From assembly GCF_050434145.1 (NCBI RefSeq), contig NZ_JBNPVX010000023.1, positions 1-43,775 of the forward strand: 43,775 bases of DNA, given 5' to 3'. This DNA is from JAISST01 sp050434145 (GTDB lineage Bacteria; Fusobacteriota; Fusobacteriia; Fusobacteriales; Fusobacteriaceae). Shown piece by piece: positions 35,201 through 43,441 of the stretch. The notes beneath the pieces were generated by a model that worked only from the letters and a program-made list of their open reading frames with translations, had not been told where the DNA came from and ran no database searches. The translations under genes and the position numbers were made by a program. Each line of letters opens with the position of its first letter. The stretch's first letter is position 1.

Positions 35201-38200
35201 ATTGCTTGAGCTACCACTATTTAATACTACACTACCTGCACCACTTATTGAGACACCATCTGTCACTATTCCTATTCCACCAGTGACATCAACGTTTCCT
35301 ACATTGGAGATAGATCCTGTTCCAGTCACATACATTCCTATTCCATTATTTATTACATTTATTGTTCCTGTATTTGAAACTGCAGCTACATCTGTGTATA
35401 TTCCTATAGTATCAGTATCTGTTACATTTATTAATCCTTGATTGCTTATTACTACATTTGTAGCTGTAGGATTTCCTGTATCTTGCATTGCAGCTATTCC
35501 TATTCCACTAGCACTGACATTCATTACTCCTGTGGTTGTATTTTCTAACAAATAACTTCCTGCTCCATGGTATTTTCCTAGTATTCCCACTGCTCTATCA
35601 GAAACATTTAAAGTACTACTATTAGAAATACTTCCATTTGTTGTTGCAGCAAATGTTCCGCTTCCACTACCAGTTAGTGTTATTAATGATCCTATGTTTA
35701 ATATGCCACCATCATTATATAATCCTATTGCTCCATTGCCTGCAAAATTAATAGTTACATTACCTACTGTTCCTATATTAGCTGTTCCTTTATTGAATAT
35801 CCCTGTAGCATTATTACCTAGATTTAATGTTACTCCATCAGTAGTGTAAGTGGCTCCATTATCTATGAATATTCCCAATGCTCCGTCGTCTACAGTAGAT
35901 GCAGTTTTGTCTGTGATATTATTTCCAGCATTGATGTACATACCTATTGTGTCTTGTCCTTTAGATGTAGTCGTAACTCCTTGTAATGTATATGTTCCCA
36001 AATTATTGAAGAAAATTCCTACTGATCCATTTCCATTACCTGATATTACATTTGCATTATTAAATGTCACTCCATTACTACCACTGTCCAAATATAATCC
36101 TATTGTTCCATTAGAATTACTTGCATCTATTGTATTAGATATTTGTGCTGTATTTCTTGCATATACACCTACTCCAGATGCACCATTGACTTTTACTTGA
36201 AAATCTACTACTCCACCATCTGTATATACTCCTAAAGCATCTGAACTAGCTAAGTTCAATATTCCTGTAGTTGTTACTTTTCCACTTGTTGTATTCAATA
36301 GATATATACCAGTACCATCTGTAATATCAATTTTCCCATTAGTACCATCAAATGAACTGTTATCATAGTTTGATAAGGCTGCTCCTGTTGAACCATTATT
36401 AACTTCAATTATTCCAGAGTTTTTAGCTCCCGATATTCCTCCTGCTGGTGTAAGTCCTGTTGTATCTCCTACTAATATCCCAACTCCATTATTTACTATT
36501 ATTTTTCCTGTATTTTCTGCTATTGCTGTAGCCCCTGTATCTCCTTTTGCTACCATGGCAACTGATTGTGTATGAGATGAAGTCAGTTGACCTTTGTTAA
36601 CTCCAGTCCCGTTTGCTACATATATTCCTGCACTATCTTGTGCACTTATACTATCTCCTGTGGATTCAGAATTATAAGTAGAACCTCCACCTACATATGC
36701 TCCTACTAAATTACTAGTACCAGAATATATAATAGATTTTTGATTGGTCAAATTAATTCCACCATCTGTATAAATTCCAACTATTTTATCACTTTTCAAG
36801 TCTAAATCTGCTTCATTAATTGCTGTTCCACTTGTGTAATATAACGCTGCATTGGTTTTAGAAGTGCTGCTATTATATACATCAATAATTGCATCACTCT
36901 TCAAAGAGGCGCCATTTGCCATATAAATCCCAGTCCCAACATTACTAGCATTACCTAAATTTAGTTGTATTCCACTACTACCTATTTGTATCTGTTGATT
37001 TACACCATATATACCGATTGCATTACTAGTTGCTGAACCTGAATCTATATTAAAAATTGATCCATTCAATACTCCACCATTTTCTAGGTATACTCCTATT
37101 GTTTTGTCTCCTTCAATATTATATGTTCCATTTGATAAAGTATTACTTCCTTTTGAATATACACCAATTGCACCATTTTTTACTGTCAAACTTCCTGTAG
37201 CAGTAATAGTATTTGCTCTAGTTGTTCCATCTAGATATATTCCAACTGATTTATTGCTCCCTGCTGCTGCAACCCCATCTATTTGAATATTTCCTGCTAA
37301 GTTTACTGTTGTACCATTAGATCCATATACATATATATTTTTATTGTTATTATTCATTGTATATATTGGAGGTGTTCCTATTAGATTTACTATCGAATTA
37401 TCTGATACTATTGCAAAACTTTCTGTAGATGCATTAAAGTTCACAGTTCCTTGGTCTGTCAATGTACTTCCTTTTTCCAATAATACTCCAACACTTCCAT
37501 TAGCATTTAGGTTAATAACTCCAGCATTAGTTAATATTGTATTTGCTCCTGTTCCTACCATACCATACTGACTTCTATCACTGGTAGTTATAACTCCTCC
37601 AGTAGCATTTTCCAATGTTCCTTTTAATCCATACATTCCAACAGCTTTATTACTTGTTCCTAGATTGATATTTCCAGAGTTAGTTACTGTACCATTATCT
37701 AAATATATTCCTACTCCTTCCGTTCCTACTGAGATTGCTCCTGTAGTTATAAGATTTGATTTATCTTTGACATGTAGAGCTGTTCCATGATCCAATCCAC
37801 TGACATTTATATTTAGATTCAATGTTTGTGCTGTTGTTTCTAGTACACCAGCAGTTTGACCTACATAAGCAACTGCTACCTTCCCTTTTTCCCCAGTTAT
37901 ATGTGCTCCTGATAATGTTAATGTTCCTGTTGCAGATATTGAAGCTGTTCCATCAGAAACTATTCCTATTCCATCTTTTCCTAATGTTATTGTGCCACCT
38001 AATGATTGCAATGCTGCACCTTTAGCCAAATATATTCCAATTCCTTCTTCTCCTAAAATTATTCCTGAAGAAGTTCCTAAATTAACTAAAATATCACCAT
38101 CAGCATAAATTCCAACTGAATTTTTTGCTCCAATATTGGTTCCTACTTCAATATTTCCATTATTTACTAGCGCCATTTGAGTAGTAGGAGTGCCACTTGG

Positions 38201-41200
38201 TGCACTTGGATCATTACTATTATTTAGTGCGTATATTCCAATGGCTTCATTTCCTTTTATTGATAGACTTCCTGCATTATTAATGTCAGTAATCCCTTCC
38301 CCAGTAACTCCGCCAAATTCCTGACCTACTACATTTCCTGAAGAATCTTCTCTGTATGCTAATCCTATTATTCCAACTCCCTTATTTCCACTGACTTCTA
38401 TGTCAGCTCCAGTATTAATCTTACTTCCATCTACTCCATAAATTCCTATTCCTGAATCATTTACTATATTATTTCCAGTTTCTACATTAACTTTTACTGT
38501 GTTATCCAAACTTACTGTAGCAAAATTTGCATATACTCCTACTGCACCTGCACCTGCATCTGTTCTATCAGCTAATATTATTGCTCCATTTGATGCTTGT
38601 ATTAACGAATCACCAACACCTGTAGCTGTTTTACTTGAATTCATCTCAATACCTGATACTTGGCCAACAAAGAATTTGTCAGCAATTGCACTATCTATTT
38701 GTGCAGTTAAATTATTTTTTACATATAATTTTGACTTTTGTGCTAAAAAGCTTCTATAGAAAAAATAACTTTCTTCCCATACTCCATTTGGTCCTGTTCC
38801 ATCTGCACTCTTTGTAATAGGGACATCTATTGTGATATTTCCACCATCAGTAGCAGCTAACCTATATGAATCATATGTTACTGCCCCTTCTGTTCCAGCT
38901 ATTACTGGTACTCCTCCAACTTTTGTTTTTACATCTTGTAAAAGTGTTGTCAGATTTACTGGATTATTTGAGTGATTTATATTAGTTAGTGTCATTGCAA
39001 CTGCTTTATTGGACATCATTATAATTTGTGATGTTCCATCAAATGATATTGGTGTTCCTCCTGACCCTAAATCAAGCTTAAATCCTGCACTATTTCCTCT
39101 TAATATCATTTTCCCATTATTTCTCAAATCTACTATCCCATTTCCATCAGAATATGCAGCATAACCATTTCCATTGAAATCTATGGTTCCACCTTGCAAA
39201 TTTATTACTGTACCTGCATTAATTGCTGCTGCCCCTGCTGATCCACCATTTACAGTTAGTACTGCACCTGTCAATGTTGTTGTTCCACCTGTGGCATAAA
39301 TTCCAACTCCTGTATGTGTAGAATCTGTTACATTTATCTTCAAATTATTTCCTACAGAACTAGTCATTGTACTTCCTGATGCAGAATAAATTCCAGTAGC
39401 TCCATCATTGGCAGTTATTGTAGTGTTTCCAGTAATTGTAGTTGTCCCTACATTAAATATGGCAGAAGATTTTTGACCTGTTGCACTGATGGTTCCACCT
39501 GTGATATCAAATGTACCTACATTGTATATTCCTACTCCACCATCTCCTGTTAATTTTATTGTTCCACTATTTGTTCCAAAATTACCTGAAGCTATTGCCA
39601 TTCCAATGCTATCATCACTTGTTATGTCCAATGTTCCATTATTATTCCCTATGGCTCCTGTTGAACTCGTAAAATCTCCAACAGTTATTCCATAAAAGCT
39701 TGGAAGTGTTGATTTTAGTGTTGCTCCTGTTGATACTGTGACAATGCCATTTTTGTCTGATTGTAATCCCGTATTTCCTGTACTACCTATGGTTAGATTT
39801 ATATTTGTTGATAATTTTACTTCATTTGCGTCACTTCTTATTAAAGCGCCATTAGTTGCTCCTGTTGCAAATCCAAATTCTGTACCTATTTTACTACTAT
39901 CTAAGTCCATTGCAGTGGAATTATATGATATATTTCCATCACTTCTCAAAAATCCTACATTTTGGTTTCCACCAACTTCTATTTGCAGTGAAGAAGCATT
40001 TGATAATGGATCACCTGTTGACATCCCTTGACCTATAAAGATTCCAACATTTTTATTTCCTTCTATTTTTATTACCCCAGTGGAACCATCAAAGCTAGTT
40101 AGATCATAATAACTTCCTGCATAATATTTTTGCCTATACCCATAACTTTCTTGCCCTTTTATTACTATATTTCCCAATGACACTTCTGTGTTAGGTCCTG
40201 TCAAACCTGCTCCAGGTTGAATATAATAATAACCATAATCTATCGCAACACTTTGTCTGGCATTTTCATTTATTTGAATCAAACCATCATTTACTGTTTT
40301 TGGATTCTTTTTAAAATAAGAATTTTGATTGTTTGAGAAATATTCTGTATCTATCATTATACCTATCATGTTATATCCACTATCAAGATATATATTTCCT
40401 GTATTTTTTAAAATAGATGTCGTTGCTCCAGAGTTAACATTAGGCACTGCTGTTGTTCCGCTACCACCACCAGCCAATAATTGATGTTCTATTCCTAGTA
40501 TTCCACCTCCCAAGGTAGCTACTGCGGCTGAAACTCCTGTCAGAGTTAGATCCCCAGCAAATTCAAAAGTTTTATCATCAGCTGATGTCATTCCTAATTG
40601 ATAAGGATTCAAACTTATAAACATAGGAAATTTTGTAGTTGCTGTTGTTGCCATAGAATAAGTTCCACTAACCATAACATCATGATCCAATACATCACTT
40701 ATAAATGTATTGAATGAAGGATAGCCATAAGATGATGAAGTTGGTAAATTAGATGCTATTCCCCCAGTTGTAGTTGACATATCTCCAATCCAACTAACTG
40801 TTGTTTCATTAGCAGTTATGGTAATTCCTGAAGATGAATAACTATCCCAGTTCATCGCTGCTATTCCTTGACTTCCATTAAACCGCACTTGCACATCTTG
40901 TCCAAAACCTGTACCATTAAATGTTATGGCTGCTGGTGTGAGTACTGTAACTGTTGGTGCCGTTGGTATAATTGGAGATTCTGGTTCTGTTACCATCAAT
41001 GGTTCATAATCATTTGGTATTGTTGGTGGTGTAATTGATATAACCTTTTCCTCTGGCACACTTGGGCTTGGCGGTTGTGCTATAGATACTGACACTGGAG
41101 CCACTGGATCAGGTGCTGTGATTGCTATGTTTAATGGTATTATTGTTGGTGCTGTGATAGTTGGTGATATTGGTGCAGTAAAAGATAAAGTTGGCACATT

Positions 41201-41845
41201 AACATTAGGTGCTTCTACCTTTACATTTATATCCTTTGATATAGTAGGAACTTTTGGATGTGCGAGTTCTATCTCTACTCCCAAATCTATCTCATATGTA
41301 TGTTTCCCTTGATTGGCCATTATACCATTTAATTTATTTAATAATAAATCTGTTATTTGTGAGTTTGATAAATTTCCTTTTTTATATTCTTCTTTTTCTC
41401 TTTCATCTAGAAGTACTACCGAATCAATGCTGCTAGTTTCCACTAATTTACTCATGGCATCATATGTTTCTTTGAATTCTTTTTTTGTTCTATTCTTCAT
41501 TTTACCAGAATTTTCATAGGCAAAATTGAAAAATACTTGTGTGCTATCATACACTGGTTTTGAATAATAATCCCCTTGTCTCAGTAAGACATGATGTCTT
41601 TCTTTTGCTTCTTTTATTGCTTTTTCATTTTCTTCTATCAATAAAAGTATTTCTGATTTTTGTGCTTCAATGTTTGCTAATAATTCTTCTTGCGATTGAT
41701 TAGCTTGTGCTGCTAATTCTGCTGAAGAGGCTAATCCTATTCCTCCTGTTATAAGAAATGCTATTAGCAAGCTTGCAGTATAAGCTATTTTTTTCTTTAA
41801 AAATCTTTTTAGCGATTTTTCCATTTGATTTTTTAGATTATTCAT
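32282..41845 (-). CDS. Giant type Va autotransporter adhesin with autotransporter-associated N-terminal region
   Basis: From the ATG at 41845 the protein is 3187 residues. A TTG at 41857 sits inside the GGAGGAG ribosome binding site and is not a credible start. Order: extended signal peptide (MNNLKNQMEKSLKRFLKKKI plus a hydrophobic core, cut near SSA at about residue 42), then a charged helical segment to about 165. A proline/valine-rich stretch (about 205-310, with PNVNVPTLSFTAPISP) resembles the N-terminal region of Leptotrichia-type autotransporters. A passenger of some 2500 residues with hundreds of GIY, NxGxI and GxGIY turns suggests a long beta-helix. The last 280 or so residues are a 12-strand-type beta-barrel ending in ARIKYVF. 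It is likely a surface adhesin. A small putative secreted protein is encoded just upstream. Confidence 0.93.
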   Translation of the reverse strand: MNNLKNQMEKSLKRFLKKKIAYTASLLIAFLITGGIGLASSAELAAQANQSQEELLANIEAQKSEILLLIEENEKAIKEAKERHHVLLRQGDYYSKPVYDSTQVFFNFAYENSGKMKNRTKKEFKETYDAMSKLVETSSIDSVVLLDEREKEEYKKGNLSNSQITDLLLNKLNGIMANQGKHTYEIDLGVEIELAHPKVPTISKDINVKVEAPNVNVPTLSFTAPISPTITAPTIIPLNIAITAPDPVAPVSVSIAQPPSPSVPEEKVISITPPTIPNDYEPLMVTEPESPIIPTAPTVTVLTPAAITFNGTGFGQDVQVRFNGSQGIAAMNWDSYSSSGITITANETTVSWIGDMSTTTGGIASNLPTSSSYGYPSFNTFISDVLDHDVMVSGTYSMATTATTKFPMFISLNPYQLGMTSADDKTFEFAGDLTLTGVSAAVATLGGGILGIEHQLLAGGGSGTTAVPNVNSGATTSILKNTGNIYLDSGYNMIGIMIDTEYFSNNQNSYFKKNPKTVNDGLIQINENARQSVAIDYGYYYIQPGAGLTGPNTEVSLGNIVIKGQESYGYRQKYYAGSYYDLTSFDGSTGVIKIEGNKNVGIFIGQGMSTGDPLSNASSLQIEVGGNQNVGFLRSDGNISYNSTAMDLDSSKIGTEFGFATGATNGALIRSDANEVKLSTNINLTIGSTGNTGLQSDKNGIVTVSTGATLKSTLPSFYGITVGDFTSSTGAIGNNNGTLDITSDDSIGMAIASGNFGTNSGTIKLTGDGGVGIYNVGTFDITGGTISATGQKSSAIFNVGTTTITGNTTITANDGATGIYSASGSTMTSSVGNNLKINVTDSTHTGVGIYATGGTTTLTGAVLTVNGGSAGAAAINAGTVINLQGGTIDFNGNGYAAYSDGNGIVDLRNNGKMILRGNSAGFKLDLGSGGTPISFDGTSQIIMMSNKAVAMTLTNINHSNNPVNLTTLLQDVKTKVGGVPVIAGTEGAVTYDSYRLAATDGGNITIDVPITKSADGTGPNGVWEESYFFYRSFLAQKSKLYVKNNLTAQIDSAIADKFFVGQVSGIEMNSSKTATGVGDSLIQASNGAIILADRTDAGAGAVGVYANFATVSLDNTVKVNVETGNNIVNDSGIGIYGVDGSKINTGADIEVSGNKGVGIIGLAYREDSSGNVVGQEFGGVTGEGITDINNAGSLSIKGNEAIGIYALNNSNDPSAPSGTPTTQMALVNNGNIEVGTNIGAKNSVGIYADGDILVNLGTSSGIILGEEGIGIYLAKGAALQSLGGTITLGKDGIGIVSDGTASISATGTLTLSGAHITGEKGKVAVAYVGQTAGVLETTAQTLNLNINVSGLDHGTALHVKDKSNLITTGAISVGTEGVGIYLDNGTVTNSGNINLGTSNKAVGMYGLKGTLENATGGVITTSDRSQYGMVGTGANTILTNAGVINLNANGSVGVLLEKGSTLTDQGTVNFNASTESFAIVSDNSIVNLIGTPPIYTMNNNNKNIYVYGSNGTTVNLAGNIQIDGVAAAGSNKSVGIYLDGTTRANTITATGSLTVKNGAIGVYSKGSNTLSNGTYNIEGDKTIGVYLENGGVLNGSIFNIDSGSATSNAIGIYGVNQQIQIGSSGIQLNLGNASNVGTGIYMANGASLKSDAIIDVYNSSTSKTNAALYYTSGTAINEADLDLKSDKIVGIYTDGGINLTNQKSIIYSGTSNLVGAYVGGGSTYNSESTGDSISAQDSAGIYVANGTGVNKGQLTSSHTQSVAMVAKGDTGATAIAENTGKIIVNNGVGILVGDTTGLTPAGGISGAKNSGIIEVNNGSTGAALSNYDNSSFDGTNGKIDITDGTGIYLLNTTSGKVTTTGILNLASSDALGVYTDGGVVDFQVKVNGASGVGVYARNTAQISNTIDASNSNGTIGLYLDSGSNGVTFNNANVISGNGNGSVGIFFNNLGTYTLQGVTTTSKGQDTIGMYINAGNNITDKTASTVDDGALGIFIDNGATYTTDGVTLNLGNNATGIFNKGTANIGTVGNVTINFAGNGAIGLYNDGGILNIGSLITLTGSGSGTFAATTNGSISNSSTLNVSDRAVGILGKYHGAGSYLLENTTTGVMNVSASGIGIAAMQDTGNPTATNVVISNQGLINVTDTDTIGIYTDVAAVSNTGTINVINNGIGMYVTGTGSISNVGNVDVTGGIGIVTDGVSISGAGSVVLNSGSSSNYSIGGYYTGISTLPTISIAQNGDYSILGVVDNSNGLTFGNISIGSSTQQNQLGYMLKNSTGTAGNITVAGNNNIGMYGENSTLTAGQLVVADSVSQTNASVGIYMETGNLATADVTAGDKSIGIYGEKSNINTGNISIGDESLGVYAKGKGVENVVSNGNMVVGNNGSIGIYSKKTNVSINATTMSVGNGTSAAVISEGDGNVTLSGNVTVADKVTSTGSLVVYKKGANGNIQTSGNWNIGKHGYGIFAIAETGGATGLVIANNANITLDESGVGIYADGTSGKVVLDNNGSITVGTTNLGPSGSHALIEEHENSVGMYITGNVSAKNSGTITSAEEHSVAVFTADNAIFENAGTINVSNGSIGIFARTGSNVINSGTINVLSGASSNGIETIGIASYFGTTITNTTTGVINAGDGIGIYVAVGGAIDNKGLITVNNGVGILGPGSVVNAGTITVTGSGSARDTMINTTIEEGAITIDDSGIKINGQYVSVGGTFIASKPIVLDGAYVDITTITGQTVPLFTSPDTSGTVHLTPNFATLGNGYAYTIENFASILTGSSSSTITIETSPMFITKVASDGSLYVAKKPYTDFTIGSQFDELTDALDNILYTDKLGTGKDSKILKNLNAYLETVYTEYGEKAYNEELSKSIAETRGDIYSTTQRRMTTVQNSFDNSFEELLSSYNTTKDSGKFSVMYKQGSFEDDTIGIDDYDYRVQGLLYMKEYEGRNFGNKWGYTLGFAVSRFDFDDAPTYGDKSKEDIYSVRAGLHNVHNFNEEDSFRLVSRIEIGYNRHEAERTLELDKVYKNDGKYNSYQVTLDNRFEKTLYRSLASKLDLYAGVNLEYGAIDEFSEKGDGLELKIKGNDYFSVQPEIGFKAETRAQLGKKVSAKLFAEGAYAYELGDNNNRTKAKVRNGSGDWYNLIRTEKEEGALKGKVGLTIEKANKFGVTFDVEAKKHDNKKDADVAYSARIKYVF

Positions 41846-42185
41846 TTTCTCCTCCAATTTATTTAGTTATTTATTTTTATTTTTATTTAAATTTTTATTT
41901 AAATTTTTATTAATTATTTATAAAATTAATTTTACTTACAAACTTGTACTTTTATACATTATTGGAATATATTTTCCTACCACTTGTATTTCATCTTCAC
42001 TAATAGTATGAGGATCCTGTGGAGCTTTTGGGACTTCATTCCATCTACTAAAAGATTTGATAATATCAGTAAATATTTGTAAGAAATAATTAAGAAAATT
42101 TCACATTTCGCAACTTCCTACTTTAGTATTGTATCAATTTATGAAATTTACACAAGCTTTCACTATTTTTATAGCTTTATTTATA
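41846..42185. other. Autotransporter leader region
   Basis: Positions 41860-41935 are low-complexity T-rich on the plus strand, with imperfect TTTTTATTTAAA repeats. Positions 41940-42090 are richer in G+C and read on the minus strand as an open frame of about 54 codons ending at a TAA near 41939. It lacks a start codon and contains FSRWNEVPKAPQDPHTISED. This could be a gene remnant or a conserved leader. Nothing clear lies between it and the small secreted-protein gene. Confidence 0.5.
42011..42053 (-). repeat. Copy of a dispersed intergenic island (compare 6774-6815 and 3740-3765)
   Basis: Aligned without gaps, 42 bases here match 29 bases of 6774-6815. Both read W-x-E-V-P-K-x-x-Q-D in one minus-strand frame. 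The right end CTAAAAGATTT is identical in the island before the haemagglutinin gene. All three copies lie about 100-300 bp before a start codon on the same strand. Confidence 0.4.
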
Positions 42186-42578
42186 TTACTTTATTTTATT
42201 ATTTATATAAGTTTTTATTTTATTATCATCATATTTCATTATTTCAATTTCCTTTTTTGTATTATGAAATTCTTCTATTGAAATATCAAAATTTTTATTG
42301 CTTAGAATATTTTCTTTTGTATCTTTAAAATTTCTTATTTTATTCACCATTTGCTTCTTATAATATTTTTTATTTATAGTTTCACTTGATAATTCAATAT
42401 TATTCTTAGCAATATGTGTTTTAATATCAAATATTTCAGGATTAAATATATTTTCATGCTTCTTTTTTCCTATTTTACTTTTTATCTGTGTTTCCAAAAT
42501 TTCTTCAGTCATTTTTCCTTTTAATATATTTATATTACTAATTGATATAATGGCCATGATTATTGCTAATTTCTTCAT
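42186..42578 (-). CDS. Small putative secreted protein, hypothetical
   Basis: The 130-residue protein starts MKKLAIIMAIISISNINILK, a short basic n-region and hydrophobic core that look like a signal peptide. The mature part is about 105 residues, highly charged (K, E, N, I rich), probably helical, with no cysteine in it and no recognised motif. AAGGAG lies 6 bases before the ATG, which supports real translation. Its size and place before an adhesin gene recall small helical adhesins such as FadA in Fusobacteria, but I see no convincing sequence match. A terminator-like hairpin lies in its leader. Confidence 0.6.
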   Translation of the reverse strand: MKKLAIIMAIISISNINILKGKMTEEILETQIKSKIGKKKHENIFNPEIFDIKTHIAKNNIELSSETINKKYYKKQMVNKIRNFKDTKENILSNKNFDISIEEFHNTKKEIEIMKYDDNKIKTYINNKIK

Positions 42579-42611
42579 TTTTATCTCCTTATTTACTTAT
42601 TCAAAAAATAA

Positions 42612-42654
42612 CAAAAAACCAAAAAAGTTCTTTTAATGTATATCTCAAAGAACT
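42612..42654 (-). terminator. Terminator-like hairpin in the leader of the small secreted-protein gene
   Basis: AGTTCTTT (42626-42633) and AAAGAACT (42647-42654) form a perfect 8-bp stem with a 13-base loop. On the minus strand it is followed by TTTTTGGTTTTTTGTTATTT, some 35 bases before the small gene's ATG. It may end an upstream transcript or act as an attenuator. Confidence 0.6.
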
Positions 42655-42850
42655 AATTAGTATTCTTTTAGCTAGGTTTGATGCTTTTTAATCTCTAATA
42701 ATTTTATTTATTATTACATCTTGAATAGGTAATTTTATTAAATAATATAAAAATACTAAAAAATGATATTCTAAAATTTCATTATTTATTATTTTTTTAT
42801 AAATATACCATTATTCATATACATCTATATTGAATTATTTTCTTGTATTT

Positions 42851-42922
42851 TTGCCGAAATATAAGAAATTTTTCTTCTTTATATAATTCTTGCCGGAATT
42901 ATATTTTTCACTATAGTTGCCG
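42851..42922. promoter_or_regulatory. Three TTGCCG direct repeats
   Basis: TTGCCG followed by A or G, then A, occurs at 42851, 42890 and 42917 within otherwise nearly pure A/T sequence, 270-345 bases upstream of the small secreted-protein gene. Spacing is 39 and 27 bp. It may be a regulator binding region; no regulator is suggested by the sequence. Confidence 0.35.
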
Positions 42923-43110
42923 AACACAACATAATTAGTAGAATTTATTATTGTTTCTATTATTATATCACATTTTTCAATATATGTCACCAATTATTTT
43001 CTTTTTTTTTTATAATTTATATTTATTTATAATTTTTAATTTATTTTTCAAATAAATCATTAATAAATATTTCTATTATTTGGGAAGTCATTATGTGTTG
43101 CTTAAATATA

Positions 43111-43140
43111 AAAACCTAAGATGGCTAGTCTTAGGTTTTT
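43111..43140. terminator. Symmetrical terminator after the partial autotransporter gene
   Basis: AAAACCTAAGA (43111-43121) and TCTTAGGTTTT (43129-43139) form a perfect 11-bp stem with loop TGGCTAG, and T-rich runs lie on both sides. It sits about 300 bases after the stop of the right-hand autotransporter and resembles the terminator at 31927-31953 in both sequence and distance. Confidence 0.75.
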
Positions 43141-43392
43141 TATACTAGATCTAAATAACGGCTTTTTTATCTAGAAAATATAACTTTTTTCAATAAATTG
43201 AAAATTATCAGATGCTAGAAACATCTACTCTCTCCTATTCTTTTGGTGCCTTAGCTCCAATCAATAAAAGATTCGTTTGTTCCTTCAACTGTTCAGAAAA
43301 ATAATAAAAACAATTTTCACCTAGTCTCTTCATATTTTTCCATCTTTTATTGTTTTATCTCCAATATAGGCTTTGATTAGGGTTACATGACA

Positions 43393-43408
43393 CTAGACAA
43401 TTGTCTAG
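43393..43408. other. 16-bp perfect palindrome after the partial autotransporter gene
   Basis: CTAGACAATTGTCTAG is a perfect dyad 33 bases past the stop codon. The corresponding place after the giant autotransporter also holds a perfect palindrome. It is flanked by GGGT and ACCC, which could close a larger loop. Confidence 0.65.
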
Positions 43409-43441
43409 CATCACATACCCTCTTACTATCTTTTTTCCTAC

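Larger units (their letters stand above)
42579..43441. other. Long intergenic region between the two autotransporter loci
   Basis: These 863 bp hold a terminator-like hairpin (42612-42654) and a very AT-rich stretch with three TTGCCG motifs (42851-42922). A symmetrical terminator (43111-43140) and a GC-richer segment (about 43240-43440) with a 16-bp palindrome follow. On the minus strand 43250-43370 reads KRWKNMKRLGENCFYYFSEQ and LKEQTNLLLIGAKAPKE before a stop. This is a gene-like tail of about 39 codons without a convincing start signal. Confidence 0.6.

Noticed and set aside
41846..41857. TTG start four codons earlier for the giant autotransporter
   Set aside because: The TTG is part of TTGGAGGAGAAAATG, where GGAGG is the ribosome binding site for the ATG at 41845.
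42186..42578. FadA adhesin
   Set aside because: Size and signal peptide agree, but the mature sequence lacks the alanine-rich heptad pattern typical of FadA, so the name is not justified.
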